From NCBI RefSeq assembly GCF_013205025.1, contig NZ_JABMLE010000002.1, positions 372,001 through 436,000 of the forward strand: a stretch of 64,000 bases of DNA. Direction: 5' to 3'. Below are positions 1 through 8,044 of this stretch, one piece after another (the stretch's first letter is position 1; the number at the start of each line of letters is the position of its first letter). Origin of the DNA: Rathayibacter sp. VKM Ac-2857 (GTDB lineage: Bacteria; Actinomycetota; Actinomycetes; Actinomycetales; Microbacteriaceae). The notes beneath the pieces were generated by a model. That model had not been told where the DNA came from. It saw nothing but the letters and a program-made list of their open reading frames with translations, and did not search any database. The translations under genes and the position numbers were made by a program.

Positions 1-418
1 CCGTGCGCGCCAGCAGCACCCCGACCTCGGGGGTCGTCACCTCGGTCTCGTCGACGACCAGGTCCGCGCCGCGCGCGAAGTCGAGCGCCGTCTCCGGGAG
101 CACGCCCGCGGGGAAGACGTCGACCGTCGCGTCGGCGTCGAGCGCGAGCACCGACTCGCGGAACACCTCGGCCTTGTTCCGGCCCACCGCCGCCAGCGTC
201 GCCCCGGGCACCCGGTTCGCGTTCTCCGGCTCGAAGACCTCCGGGTCGGCGACCGCGAACGAGCGCACGCCCATCTGCGCGAGCTTCAGGCCGAGCTGGA
301 AGCCGTCCCCGCCGACGCCGGCGAGCGCGATCCTCGACGAGCACAGCGCCTCCTGCTCCGCCTCGCTCCAGAAGCCGAGGTTCCTGGCGTACCTCGCAGC
401 CGTCACATCGGTGCTCAC
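1..418 (-). CDS. E1/ThiF-like adenylyltransferase (3' end cut by window edge)
   Basis: N-terminal 139 residues of a ThiF/MoeB/E1-superfamily protein; the rest lies beyond position 1. A Rossmann nucleotide-binding motif GVGGDG sits near residue 34, followed by VADPEVFEPENANR (acidic residue, then N-x-x-R, as in E1 enzymes) and a conserved GRNKAEV segment. Family members adenylate a carboxylate, usually the C-terminus of a ubiquitin-like or sulfur-carrier protein, using ATP. The GTG start overlaps the stop of the upstream LuxI-like gene by 4 bp (GTGA), so the two are almost certainly co-translated. No carrier protein is visible in the window. The substrate is unknown and may be a small molecule or peptide. 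The fold is clear; the specific role is not. Confidence 0.8.
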   Translation of the reverse strand, partial: MSTDVTAARYARNLGFWSEAEQEALCSSRIALAGVGGDGFQLGLKLAQMGVRSFAVADPEVFEPENANRVPGATLAAVGRNKAEVFRESVLALDADATVDVFPAGVLPETALDFARGADLVVDETEVTTPEVGVLLART

Positions 419-1128
419 GCCGCCAGCTCCTGCTCGTCGTCGATCCCGACCAGGATGTCGCGCGCGCTGAGGAAGCGGCCGGGCAGCCAGCGGCTGAGCC
501 GCCTGACCGGAGGCACCTCGATCACGACCGCGACGTTGTGGCTCCGGTACGCGCCGATCCACCGCCGCTCGCCGATCCTCGTGGCGGTGAGCGAGAGGCG
601 CAGCAACCGCTCGAGCACGGGATCGATCAGCCCGTAGGCGGAGCGGACACCGGCCTCGTCGAGGAACGCGAGCACCGCGCCGTACAGCTCCAGCACGCTC
701 GCGTGCTGCGCCGCCCGGTCCTCGTGCCGCGCGACGAGGCGCGAGACCTCGACCGAGGGCTCCGGCGCGGGGCTCCGGCCGAAGACCTCGGGCCAGTAGC
801 GCTCGACGGGGAGCCGGTCGTCGGGCACCGCGCGGGTCGACCGGCCCTTCACGATCAGGCGGAGTGCGGCACGGATCCGCAGCTCGCCCGCCGCCTCCTC
901 GACGACCGCGAAGGCGAGCGAGCGCGCGTCGTCCTCGTCGGTCTCCCCGCCGTCGGTCCCGCGCTCGGCGGGGAGGAAGCCGGCCTCGTCGACGTAGATC
1001 TCGCGCCGGAGCTCGAGGAAGCGGCGGTACGCCTCCTCGGACCCGGGGACGGGGACGCCGCCCGAGGCGATCAGTCCGGTGGTCCGCCGGCTCACGCCGG
1101 CCGGTGGTCGCTGCTGCAGGTCTCGCAT
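415..1128 (-). CDS. LuxI/FeeM-like GNAT acyltransferase
   Basis: A 237-residue protein resembling acyl-homoserine-lactone synthases and N-acyl amino acid synthases. Seen in order: an R-x-x-x-Y helix near the N-terminus (LELRREIYVDEAGF), an ALRL strand (around 100), and an E-V-S-R-L motif (around 148-152) equivalent to the invariant ExxR of LuxI proteins. A typical LuxI is about 200 aa; this one has an N-terminal extension. The ATG is preceded by GAGGAG at 6-nt spacing. It forms an overlapping operon with the E1-like gene. Inference: the pair makes an acylated or amide-linked metabolite or modifies a protein. It could equally be a GNAT with another acyl acceptor, since LuxI-type genes are rare in actinobacteria. 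Confidence 0.6.
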   Translation of the reverse strand: MRDLQQRPPAGVSRRTTGLIASGGVPVPGSEEAYRRFLELRREIYVDEAGFLPAERGTDGGETDEDDARSLAFAVVEEAAGELRIRAALRLIVKGRSTRAVPDDRLPVERYWPEVFGRSPAPEPSVEVSRLVARHEDRAAQHASVLELYGAVLAFLDEAGVRSAYGLIDPVLERLLRLSLTATRIGERRWIGAYRSHNVAVVIEVPPVRRLSRWLPGRFLSARDILVGIDDEQELAA

Positions 1129-1143
1129 GGTGCTCTCCTCGAC

Positions 1144-1162
1144 TCGGAAGCGTCTGTTCCGA
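1144..1162. promoter_or_regulatory. inverted repeat, candidate operator of the LuxI-like/E1-like operon
   Basis: TCGGAA-N7-TTCCGA is a perfect 6-7-6 inverted repeat, 15 bp upstream of the ATG of the LuxI-like gene. Its size and dyad symmetry fit a dimeric regulator site. Binding is not shown by sequence alone. Confidence 0.35.
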
Positions 1163-1236
1163 CGAGACCGATCGTGGAGAACGGGCGGGCTGCGAAGAAT
1201 GGGGACGTCTCCCCACGGGCAGAGGTGCCCGTCGGC

Positions 1237-1686
1237 TCAGACCAGCTCGTCCACGTCGTCGAGGTCGACCGCGACCGAGCTGATCAGCGCGAGCAGCGCC
1301 TCCGCGTAGGCGTTCTCGGCGACCTCGTCCTCGAAGTCGCGCTCGCCGCCGCCGATCTCGATCGTCACGGCGAAGCGCACCGGTGCCTCCGTCGGCGCCG
1401 TGCGGCGCAGCGAGCGGAACGTCCCGCGGAGCAGCTCGCGCAGCTGGTCCTCGCGCGGCAGCCAGAGCGAGTCGTCGAGCGCCACCGAGTCGAGCGCCCA
1501 CTCGGTCGTGCCGTTGAAGCCGAGAACGGTGCCGGTCTCGTACTCGTGCGCCTCGATGGTCATGTCGCTCACGGTGAAGACGTCGCCGTCGAACCCCTCG
1601 CGCTCGATGCGGAAGCGGTCGCCGGTGACCGGCGCCCAGCGCAGACCCGCGGTCCGCAGCGCCCTGGCCAGTTCGAAGGAGATCAT
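1237..1686 (-). CDS. conserved actinobacterial hypothetical protein
   Basis: A 149-residue acidic soluble protein starting MISFELARALR. It contains GFNGTTEWALDSV and LWLPREDQLRELL segments typical of a conserved actinobacterial family that databases often label 'pilus assembly protein CpaE'. I see no P-loop or receiver domain to justify that label. I prefer the ATG at 1686 over upstream in-frame codons because conservation begins there; a G-rich stretch lies directly before it. It is divergent from the secreted nuclease. Function unknown. Confidence 0.7.
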   Translation of the reverse strand: MISFELARALRTAGLRWAPVTGDRFRIEREGFDGDVFTVSDMTIEAHEYETGTVLGFNGTTEWALDSVALDDSLWLPREDQLRELLRGTFRSLRRTAPTEAPVRFAVTIEIGGGERDFEDEVAENAYAEALLALISSVAVDLDDVDELV

Positions 1687-1762
1687 CCCCCGATCATGGC
1701 GCGCGTTCCCGGACGGAGGCCGCGAAGACGGGCCTCCGGTCTCGATGTCGGTGGGTGAGTTT

Positions 1763-1777
1763 ACGTTCATGAAACGT
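1763..1777. promoter_or_regulatory. candidate operator upstream of the nuclease gene
   Basis: ACGTTCATGAAACGT has ACGTT/AACGT arms and a perfect TTCATGAA core. It is followed by GGTTCAC at 1780. It lies in the 218-bp divergent region before the nuclease gene. A 6-bp hairpin (GCCCCT-TTC-AGGGGC, 1824-1838) sits in the probable 5' leader. The regulator is unknown. Confidence 0.3.
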
Positions 1778-1904
1778 CCGGTTCACAGGCCGGGCACCCG
1801 CACTGCATAGCGTGGCTCACTGTGCCCCTTTCAGGGGCGAGGGTCGCCGTCGCCGTGCGGTGACGCACCACCGCTCCCCGGAGCGGCGATCGAGAGGACC
1901 ACCC

Positions 1905-4781
1905 ATGACCGACTCCCCCTCACGCCTCGCGGGCAGGCCGGGCGCCCGCACCCCGCGAAGAGGTCTCGCGCTCGCGGCCCTCGCCGGTCTCGCCCTCGTC
2001 GCCTCGCCGCTGGTCGCCGCTCCCGCCACCGCGGCTCCGAGCGGGGACGAGCTGGTCATCAGCGAGGTCTTCGCCCGCGGCGGCTCGGCCGGCGCGACCT
2101 ACGCCAACCGCTTCGTCGAGCTCTACAACCCGACCGGCGCCGACGTCGCGCTCTCCGGCCTCTCGCTGCAGTACCGCTCCGCCACCGGCACCGCGAACCC
2201 GACGACGACCGTCGCGCTCACCGGCACCGTCCCGGCCGAGGGCCACTTCCTGATCGCCGGCGCGAGCAACGGCACGAACGGCGCGCCGCTCCCCGCCGCC
2301 GACCAGACCGCGAACGGCCTCAACATCGCCGCCGCGGGCGGCACGCTCTTCCTCGTCGAGGGCACCGGCACGCTGGTCGCCCCGCCGACCGGCACGGCCG
2401 CGCAGCCCGAGGCGGTCCTCGACCTGCTCGGCTACGGCACCTCGAACACCTTCGAGTCGGCGGCCGCCACCGCGCCGACCCTGACCGAATCGATCGCCCG
2501 CGCCGACACCGCGACCGGCGACACGGACTCCAACGCCGCCGACTTCACCGTCGGCGCGATGACCCCCGAGTCGGCCGGCGGCAGCACGCCGGAGCCGACG
2601 CCCGCGCCGACCGGGTCGCCGACCCCCACGCCGACCCCGACCGCTCCCCCGACCACTCCGCCCACGACGCCGCCGACCACCGCGCCCACCGTCTCGATCG
2701 CCGAGATCCAGGGCACCGGAGCCGCGTCCCCGCTCGTCGGGCAGACCGTCACCACCACCGGCGTCGTCACCGCGCGCTACGCCACCGGCGGCTTCAACGG
2801 TTACGTGATCCAGACCGCCGGCACCGGCGCGCAGACCACCGGCCGCACCGCCTCCGACGCCGTCTTCGTCTACTCGTCCGCCTCGGTCGGCGCCGTCGCC
2901 CTCGGCGACCACCTGCGCATCACCGGCGCCGTCAGCGAGTTCAACGGCCTCACCGAGCTCACGCCGACCTCGGCCGCCACCGTCGAGAAGCTCGACACCC
3001 CCGCCGCCGCACCGGTTCCGGCCGCCGTCGGCCTCCCGCGCTCCACGGAGGAGCGCGAGACGCTCGAGAGCATGCTGATCGCCCCGCAGGGCGCGTTCAC
3101 CGTGACGGACACCTTCGACCTCAACAGCTTCGGCTCCGTCGGCCTCGCCGCAGGCGACTCGCCGCTGCTGACCCCGACCGAGGTCGCCCGCCCCGGGACG
3201 CCCGAGCTGGCCGCGGTCGTCGCCGACAACGCCGCCCGCGCGATCGTCCTCGACGACGGCGCCTCGATCAACTTCCTCGGCGCCGCCGCGAACAAGGCGA
3301 TCCCGCTGCCCTACCTCACCCCGACCGAGCCGATCCGCGTGGGCGCCCCGGCGACCTTCACGACCCCGGTCGTCCTCGACTACCGCAACGGCGGCTGGTC
3401 CTTCCAGCCGGCGACGCAGCTGACCGTCGAGAACGCCGCGACCGTCCAGCCCGCGACCTTCGCGAACACCCGCGAGGCGGCCCCCGAGGCCGTCGGCGGC
3501 GACCTCTCGATCGCGTCCTTCAACGTGCTGAACTACTTCTCCACCACGGGTGACTCGATCACCGGCTGCACCTTCTACACCGACCGCGACGGCGACCCCG
3601 TCACCGTGAACAGCGGCTGCGACGCCCGCGGCGCCGCGAACGCGGACGACCTCGAGCGCCAGCAGGCCAAGATCGTCACCGCGATCAACAGCCTCGGCGC
3701 CGGCGTCGTCTCCCTCGAGGAGATCGAGAACTCGGCCAAGTTCGGCAAGCCGCGCGACGAGGCCCTCGCCACCCTGACCGCCGCGCTCAACACCGCCGCC
3801 GGCTCGGAGCTGTGGGCCTACGTGCCCTCGCCCGCCGCCCTCCCCGCGCTCGCGGACGAGGACGTCATCCGCACCGCGTTCATCTACAAGAAGGCCGTCA
3901 TCGAGCCGGTCGGCGAGTCCGTCATCCTCAACGACGGCGCCGCCTTCTCGAACGCCCGGAAGCCCCTCGCCCAGGAGTTCCGCCTGATCGGCGACAGCGC
4001 CAGCGAATTCGTCGCGATCGTGAACCACTTCAAGTCGAAGGGCTCCGGCTCCGGAGTCGACGCCGACCAGGGCGACGGCCAGGGCGCCTCGAACGCGTCC
4101 CGCGTCAACCAGGCCACCGCGCTCGTCGCGTTCGCCGACCGCCTGAAGACCGAGAAGGCGACGGACCTCGTCTACCTGCTCGGCGACTTCAACGCCTACT
4201 CGCAGGAGGACCCGATCCAGGTCCTGCGCGATGCGGGCTACATCGACCAGGGCGCGAAGGACGGGAAGTACTCCTACTCCTTCGACGGCGCGGTCGGCTC
4301 GCTCGACCACGTCTTCGCCTCCCCGGCGGCCGACGCGACCGTCACCGGTGTCGACACCTGGAACATCAACAGCGGGGAGTCGGTGGCGCTCGAGTACAGC
4401 CGCTACGACTACAACGCGACGATCTTCTACGACACCTCGGCCTACCGCTCGAGCGACCACGACCCGGTCGTCGTCGGACTCGACCTGCCCGAGACCGCTC
4501 CGGCGACGGTGATCGACGTCGCGACGAGCGCGAAGACCACGCGCCTCGCCGTGCTCCGCACGCTGACGGTCACGGCCGTCAACAACGGCCCGGAGGCGGT
4601 CGCGATCGAGATCTCGACGCCCTATGGCACGCGGACGAAGAGCTCGGTGAAGCCCGGCCAGTCGTTCACGACCTCCTACCTCACGGTGCTCCGCCCGATC
4701 AAGGCCGGCACCGCGACGATCGAGGTCACCGCGAAGGACGGCACGGAGCGCACGTACCAGCAGGCGTACAGCGCCCGCTAG
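1905..4781 (+). CDS. secreted ExeM/NucH-family endonuclease with lamin-tail domain
   Basis: A 958-residue exported protein. Order: Tat/Sec-like signal (RRGLALAALAGLAL, cleavage near APATAAP), lamin-tail domain (about 45-215, VISEVFARGG ... FVELYNPTG), a Pro/Thr linker (about 225-265), an OB-fold-like region (VSIAEIQGTG, about 265-390), and an endonuclease/exonuclease/phosphatase domain (about 530-865). Catalytic-type motifs are visible: SIASFNVLNYF, SLEEIEN, NHFKSKG, LGDFNAYSQEDP, SLDHVFAS and SSDHDPVV. A roughly 90-residue Ig-like tail lacks a sortase motif. The role is extracellular nucleic-acid degradation, probably phosphate or nucleotide scavenging. The ATG at 1905 was chosen because the signal peptide starts there; in-frame codons upstream add an unconvincing 31 residues. 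Confidence 0.93.
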   Translation: MTDSPSRLAGRPGARTPRRGLALAALAGLALVASPLVAAPATAAPSGDELVISEVFARGGSAGATYANRFVELYNPTGADVALSGLSLQYRSATGTANPTTTVALTGTVPAEGHFLIAGASNGTNGAPLPAADQTANGLNIAAAGGTLFLVEGTGTLVAPPTGTAAQPEAVLDLLGYGTSNTFESAAATAPTLTESIARADTATGDTDSNAADFTVGAMTPESAGGSTPEPTPAPTGSPTPTPTPTAPPTTPPTTPPTTAPTVSIAEIQGTGAASPLVGQTVTTTGVVTARYATGGFNGYVIQTAGTGAQTTGRTASDAVFVYSSASVGAVALGDHLRITGAVSEFNGLTELTPTSAATVEKLDTPAAAPVPAAVGLPRSTEERETLESMLIAPQGAFTVTDTFDLNSFGSVGLAAGDSPLLTPTEVARPGTPELAAVVADNAARAIVLDDGASINFLGAAANKAIPLPYLTPTEPIRVGAPATFTTPVVLDYRNGGWSFQPATQLTVENAATVQPATFANTREAAPEAVGGDLSIASFNVLNYFSTTGDSITGCTFYTDRDGDPVTVNSGCDARGAANADDLERQQAKIVTAINSLGAGVVSLEEIENSAKFGKPRDEALATLTAALNTAAGSELWAYVPSPAALPALADEDVIRTAFIYKKAVIEPVGESVILNDGAAFSNARKPLAQEFRLIGDSASEFVAIVNHFKSKGSGSGVDADQGDGQGASNASRVNQATALVAFADRLKTEKATDLVYLLGDFNAYSQEDPIQVLRDAGYIDQGAKDGKYSYSFDGAVGSLDHVFASPAADATVTGVDTWNINSGESVALEYSRYDYNATIFYDTSAYRSSDHDPVVVGLDLPETAPATVIDVATSAKTTRLAVLRTLTVTAVNNGPEAVAIEISTPYGTRTKSSVKPGQSFTTSYLTVLRPIKAGTATIEVTAKDGTERTYQQAYSAR

Positions 4782-4811
4782 CCCGCTAGCCGAAGCACGA
4801 CCGACCGCAGA

Positions 4812-4839
4812 GGCGGGTCCGCTGAGAAGCGGGCCCGCC
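4812..4839 (+). terminator. hairpin terminator after the nuclease gene
   Basis: A 12-bp stem, GGCGGGTCCGCT paired with AGCGGGCCCGCC (one G-T), with a 4-nt loop, 31 bp after the stop. There is no U-tract, as is common in high-GC actinobacteria. Confidence 0.7.
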
Positions 4840-4878
4840 CTCGTCGCGCCACCCCTGACGTCGCCCGGACGCGGCTCC

Positions 4879-4884
4879 TAGAGT
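4879..4884 (+). promoter_or_regulatory. -10 hexamer of nei2, leaderless type
   Basis: TAGAGT is followed by 7 nt and then the ATG, so transcription would begin at or next to the start codon. Confidence 0.5.
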
Positions 4885-4891
4885 GCGGAGC

Positions 4892-5692
4892 ATGCCCGAG
4901 GGAGACAGCGTCCACCGTCTCGCCGCCCGTCTCCGGCGGGCGGCGGACGGCCGGACCGTCGCGGACGGCGAGCTGCGCTCGGGCGACACCGCCGGCAGCT
5001 CGCTCGAGGGCCTGCGGATCCTCGAGCACGACACCCACGGCAAGCACCTGCTCACCCGCTTCTCCGGCGGGCTCACGCTGCACACCCACCTGCGGATGCA
5101 GGGCTCCTGGACGGTGACCACGCCCGGCCGCTCCGTGCCGCGAGCGGTGCAGAAGGACGTCCGCGTCCGGCTCCGACTCGACGACGGGATCGCCCTCTGG
5201 GGCATCGACCTCCCCGTCGTCGAACTGCTGCCCACCCGCGACGAGGCACGCGCGGTCGGCCATCTCGGGCCGGATCCGCTCCGCGCCGACTGGAGCGCCG
5301 ACGAGGCGGTCGAGCGGCTGTCCCGCTCACCGGAGCGGCCGGTGATCGCCGCCCTGCTCGACCAGCGCCTGATGGCGGGCCTCGGCAACCTCTGGGCGAA
5401 CGAGGTCTGCTTCCTCCGCGGGCTCTTCCCCTGGCGGCCCGTCGGCACCGTCGACGTCCGCGCCCTGGTCGCCACGGCCGCGCGCGGCCTGCGCGCCTCC
5501 GTCACGGTGCCGGGGATGTTCCAGACCACCACCGGCGACACCCGCCGCGGCGAGCGGCACTGGGTCGCGGGCCGCGCCGGGCGACCGTGCCTGCGCTGCG
5601 GCACGACCGTGCTCGTGCGCGCCGAGATCCGCGACGACCCGGAGCAGCGGCGCACCTGGTGGTGCCCGCACTGCCAGCCCGAACTCCCCTGA
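4892..5692 (+). CDS. nei2: Fpg/Nei-family DNA glycosylase (endonuclease VIII, Nei2 type)
   Basis: A 266-residue base-excision repair glycosylase/AP lyase. The N-terminal MPEGDS places the catalytic proline at position 2, which fixes the start at 4892; the GTG 9 bp upstream would bury the proline. HTHLRMQGSW is the strand containing the conserved Met-void-filling region, and DQRLMAGLGNLWANE is the helix-two-turn-helix. The C-terminal zinc finger is C-x2-C...C-x2-C (CLRCG...CPHCQ). It acts on oxidised pyrimidines in DNA. It stands alone between a terminator and the next small gene. Confidence 0.93.
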   Translation: MPEGDSVHRLAARLRRAADGRTVADGELRSGDTAGSSLEGLRILEHDTHGKHLLTRFSGGLTLHTHLRMQGSWTVTTPGRSVPRAVQKDVRVRLRLDDGIALWGIDLPVVELLPTRDEARAVGHLGPDPLRADWSADEAVERLSRSPERPVIAALLDQRLMAGLGNLWANEVCFLRGLFPWRPVGTVDVRALVATAARGLRASVTVPGMFQTTTGDTRRGERHWVAGRAGRPCLRCGTTVLVRAEIRDDPEQRRTWWCPHCQPELP

Positions 5693-5753
5693 GCCGGGCC
5701 GTGCCCTCGGCCGCCCGCCTGCGTAGGCTGGGCGCAACGAGCGGAGGGGTCTC

Positions 5754-6170
5754 ATGAGCGACAACGTCTGGGGGTCCCCGGATCCGTCGGCCCGGCGCGA
5801 CCAGCCGCCGGCGAGCGGTGTCGAGCGGAGTTCCGCAGCTCAGCCGCCCGCCGAGAACACCGCCGAGACGCCGGCGGAGGTCGAGCTCGCCCGTCCCGAG
5901 GACATCGAGCGCGCCCAGGCCGTCAAGGACCTCAAGCGCCGCCGCGACTTCGCCGGCTCGGTCGGCGGCTGGATGACCGTCTCCGCGATCAGCACCGGCG
6001 TCTGGTTCGCGACCGGCGCCGACGGCTACTTCTGGCCGATCTGGCCGATGCTCGGCATCGGCATCGGCGTGGCCAGCCAGGCCGCCGCCCTCTGGGGCCC
6101 CGAGAAGAAGGACATCACCGAGGCCGACATCGCCGCCCAGATGCGCAAGCGCGAGCTCCGCGGCCGCTGA
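5754..6170 (+). CDS. 2TM-domain membrane protein
   Basis: 138 residues. The N-terminal ~55 are charged and Pro-rich. Then comes an amphipathic KDLKRRRDF segment and two close hydrophobic segments (about 67-82 and 88-107) joined by a short GADGYFWPIWP loop, which is the 2TM (PF13239-like) layout. A basic C-terminal tail follows. A GGAGGGG ribosome-binding site lies at 5743-5749 and a TAGGCT -10 at 5724-5729. Function unknown; in other proteins this domain is often attached to regulators. Confidence 0.75.
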   Translation: MSDNVWGSPDPSARRDQPPASGVERSSAAQPPAENTAETPAEVELARPEDIERAQAVKDLKRRRDFAGSVGGWMTVSAISTGVWFATGADGYFWPIWPMLGIGIGVASQAAALWGPEKKDITEADIAAQMRKRELRGR

Positions 6171-6200
6171 CCCCCGGCGTCCGTGGAAGAGACGCCCACC

Positions 6201-6542
6201 CCCATGCTGGTCGAGTAGCCGCGCAGCGGCCCCATGCTGGTCGAGTAGCCGCGCAGCGGCCCCATGCTGGTCGAGTAGCCGCGCAGCGGCTCCATGCTGG
6301 TCGAGTAGCCGCGCAGCGGCGTATCGAGACCCACCGTCCCCAGCAGGGCAGGTCTCCAGACTCCCGTTCTGACGCAGGTGGATCTCGATACGCCCGCTCC
6401 GCGGGCTACTCGATCAGCATGGAACGCACCGCCCGCTCACCATGCCGCCGCACCCGCGCCGCCCCATCATGCTGGTCGAGTAGCCGCACGCCCGCTCCAC
6501 GCTGGTCGAGTAGCCGCGCAGCGGCGTATCGAGACCCGCCCA
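6201..6542. repeat. REP block A: tandem and inverted GTAG-hairpin repeats
   Basis: Four abutting 30-bp units (6201-6320), each with CATGCTGGTCGAGTAG followed by CCGC-GCA-GCGG; the last continues into GTATCGAGACCC. An inverted type-2 copy lies at 6378-6424 (stem CCCGC/GCGGG). A broken and a full forward copy lie at 6470-6542. The region from 6171 to 6714 holds only these repeats and a probable -10 (TAGGGT, 6601-6606) for the following gene; no gene was found in it. Confidence 0.9.
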
Positions 6543-6714
6543 CCGACAGCCCCCGCCCCGCCCGCCACCCCCTCCCAGGAGTCCCGTCGACCCCGGCTGC
6601 TAGGGTGCGTGTCGAGCGCGCCGACGTCCCGACGGCTGCGCTCACGGCACAGCGTGGCGCGCCGGACCCGAGGCGTGCCGCCTCCGGCACCGCCCACTGA
6701 CGGTTTGGACACCC

Positions 6715-8037
6715 TTGGCCGACTCCTCCCCGCCCTCCTCCGCGCAGCCTCCCTTCGACGCGTCGCAGTTCCACGAGCTCCCGCCCAGGCGACCCTCCCG
6801 GCGAGCCGTCGTGCTCGGCGCGGTCGGCGCCGGCCTCGGCCTCGTCGCGCTCGGCGGCGGCGGCTACGCCGCCTACCGCGCCCTGACGCCCGATCAGCCC
6901 GGCGTCTCCGGCGAGCCGGGCACTCCGGCCGCCGAGCTCGACCTGCTCGCCGGCGTCCCGACCCCGACGCCGTCCTTCGGCCCGAACGGCACCCACTGGC
7001 CCTCGCGGACCCCGTGGTTCACCGGCGACGTCGATCTCGAGGTCGAGGTGGAGTGCTCCTGGTCGGCGATCAGCGAGGCGATCACGACGGCGCTCGACAC
7101 CGCGGGCCCCACCGACACCGTCCGCATCCTCGTCGCACCGGGCGAGCTGCCCGGCGGCGGCGCCGGCTCGAGCTCCTCGCCGATGATGCAGGACATCGGC
7201 ACGCTCGATCGCGACACCCGCGTCCTCGTCTACCCGCGCGACGGCTGGGGCACGGTCACCACCGCCAACTCCTGGCGGCTGCTCCGCGTCTACAACGTCG
7301 CGCTCGTCGGCATCGTCACCAACGGCGCCTTCCTCGCCTCCGGCTGCAGCAGCTCGGCCTTCGCGCGGATCACCACCAACGCCTACAACGTCTACGGCGT
7401 CGACGGCACGGACTTCACCGAGAACGTCGAGCTCGTCGAGGTGGTCGTCCCCGACGCCCAGCTGCGCGACGAGGACGTCTCGAGCATGCGCACCCCGACC
7501 GACGGTGCCGGCGGCCTCCGCCACATCTTCCGGATCGGCTGCTACACCGCCCCCGCCTACAAGGAGAAGGGCTCCGGCGCGCACACCGACACCGTGCAGT
7601 TCTCCGGCCAGGGCGGCAACTACTACGGCGACATCACGAGCATCGACTGCATCGACTTCGCCTCGACGAACACCGCGTTCCAGATCGGTTCGGCCGAGAA
7701 CGTGCGCTACCAGCACTGCCTGGTCGTCGGAGCGGACGTCGTGAAGCGGGTCTTCCCGGTGCCGGACGAGGCCGACCAGGACGGCAGCTTCGGCGCCTCC
7801 AACGGCCCCGGCGTCGAGTTCGGCTGCTCGGCGCTCGACAGCACCTTCATCGGGCCGATGGGCGCCGCGACCTGGGCCTCGGTGACGAACTCGACCGCCG
7901 GCTACGAGACCAGCGGTGCGGCACCGAAGGAGGGCGAGTGGATCATCGACGAGTCGATCCTCGAGTGGAGCGCCGACGACGTGCACGAGCGCAGCCCGCA
8001 GGTGACCAGCGAGTACCTGGCCCAGATCTGGGCCTAG
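6715..8037 (+). CDS. secreted protein of unknown function, possible beta-helix
   Basis: 440 residues with a Tat-like N-terminus (PSRRAVVLGAVGAGLGL, about residues 27-45), so it is exported or membrane-anchored. The mature part starts with a PTPTPSFGPNG linker and contains a WSAISEAITTAL helix followed by repeated short strands (DTVRILVAPGEL, RVLVYPRDGWG, VYNVALVGIVTNG, DFTENVELVEVVV, YYGDITSIDCIDF, NVRYQHCLVVGADV), a pattern like right-handed parallel beta-helix proteins. HTDTVQFSGQGG is a well-defined motif. The start is TTG at 6715; no ATG or GTG in frame lies nearer. Its stop is 7 bp from the stop of the acyltransferase on the other strand. A cell-surface polysaccharide-related role is possible but unproven. 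Confidence 0.75.
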   Translation: MADSSPPSSAQPPFDASQFHELPPRRPSRRAVVLGAVGAGLGLVALGGGGYAAYRALTPDQPGVSGEPGTPAAELDLLAGVPTPTPSFGPNGTHWPSRTPWFTGDVDLEVEVECSWSAISEAITTALDTAGPTDTVRILVAPGELPGGGAGSSSSPMMQDIGTLDRDTRVLVYPRDGWGTVTTANSWRLLRVYNVALVGIVTNGAFLASGCSSSAFARITTNAYNVYGVDGTDFTENVELVEVVVPDAQLRDEDVSSMRTPTDGAGGLRHIFRIGCYTAPAYKEKGSGAHTDTVQFSGQGGNYYGDITSIDCIDFASTNTAFQIGSAENVRYQHCLVVGADVVKRVFPVPDEADQDGSFGASNGPGVEFGCSALDSTFIGPMGAATWASVTNSTAGYETSGAAPKEGEWIIDESILEWSADDVHERSPQVTSEYLAQIWA

Positions 8038-8044
8038 CCGCCGC

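Noticed and set aside
1920-4460. 846-residue antisense open frame in the nuclease gene
   Set aside because: A Gly/Arg/Val-rich shadow typical of high-GC codon bias, with no domain. The same holds for the other long antisense frames opposite ribBA, the ABC exporter, topA, acs and asd.
6201-6320. Possible CRISPR array (regular 30-bp repeats)
   Set aside because: The units abut directly with no spacers, match dispersed REP elements elsewhere, and there are no cas genes in the window.
6026-6334. Minus-strand open frame encoding repeated PLRGYSTSM peptides
   Set aside because: It is a translation of the tandem 30-bp REP units running into an unrelated gene; the same peptides appear at every REP block in several frames.
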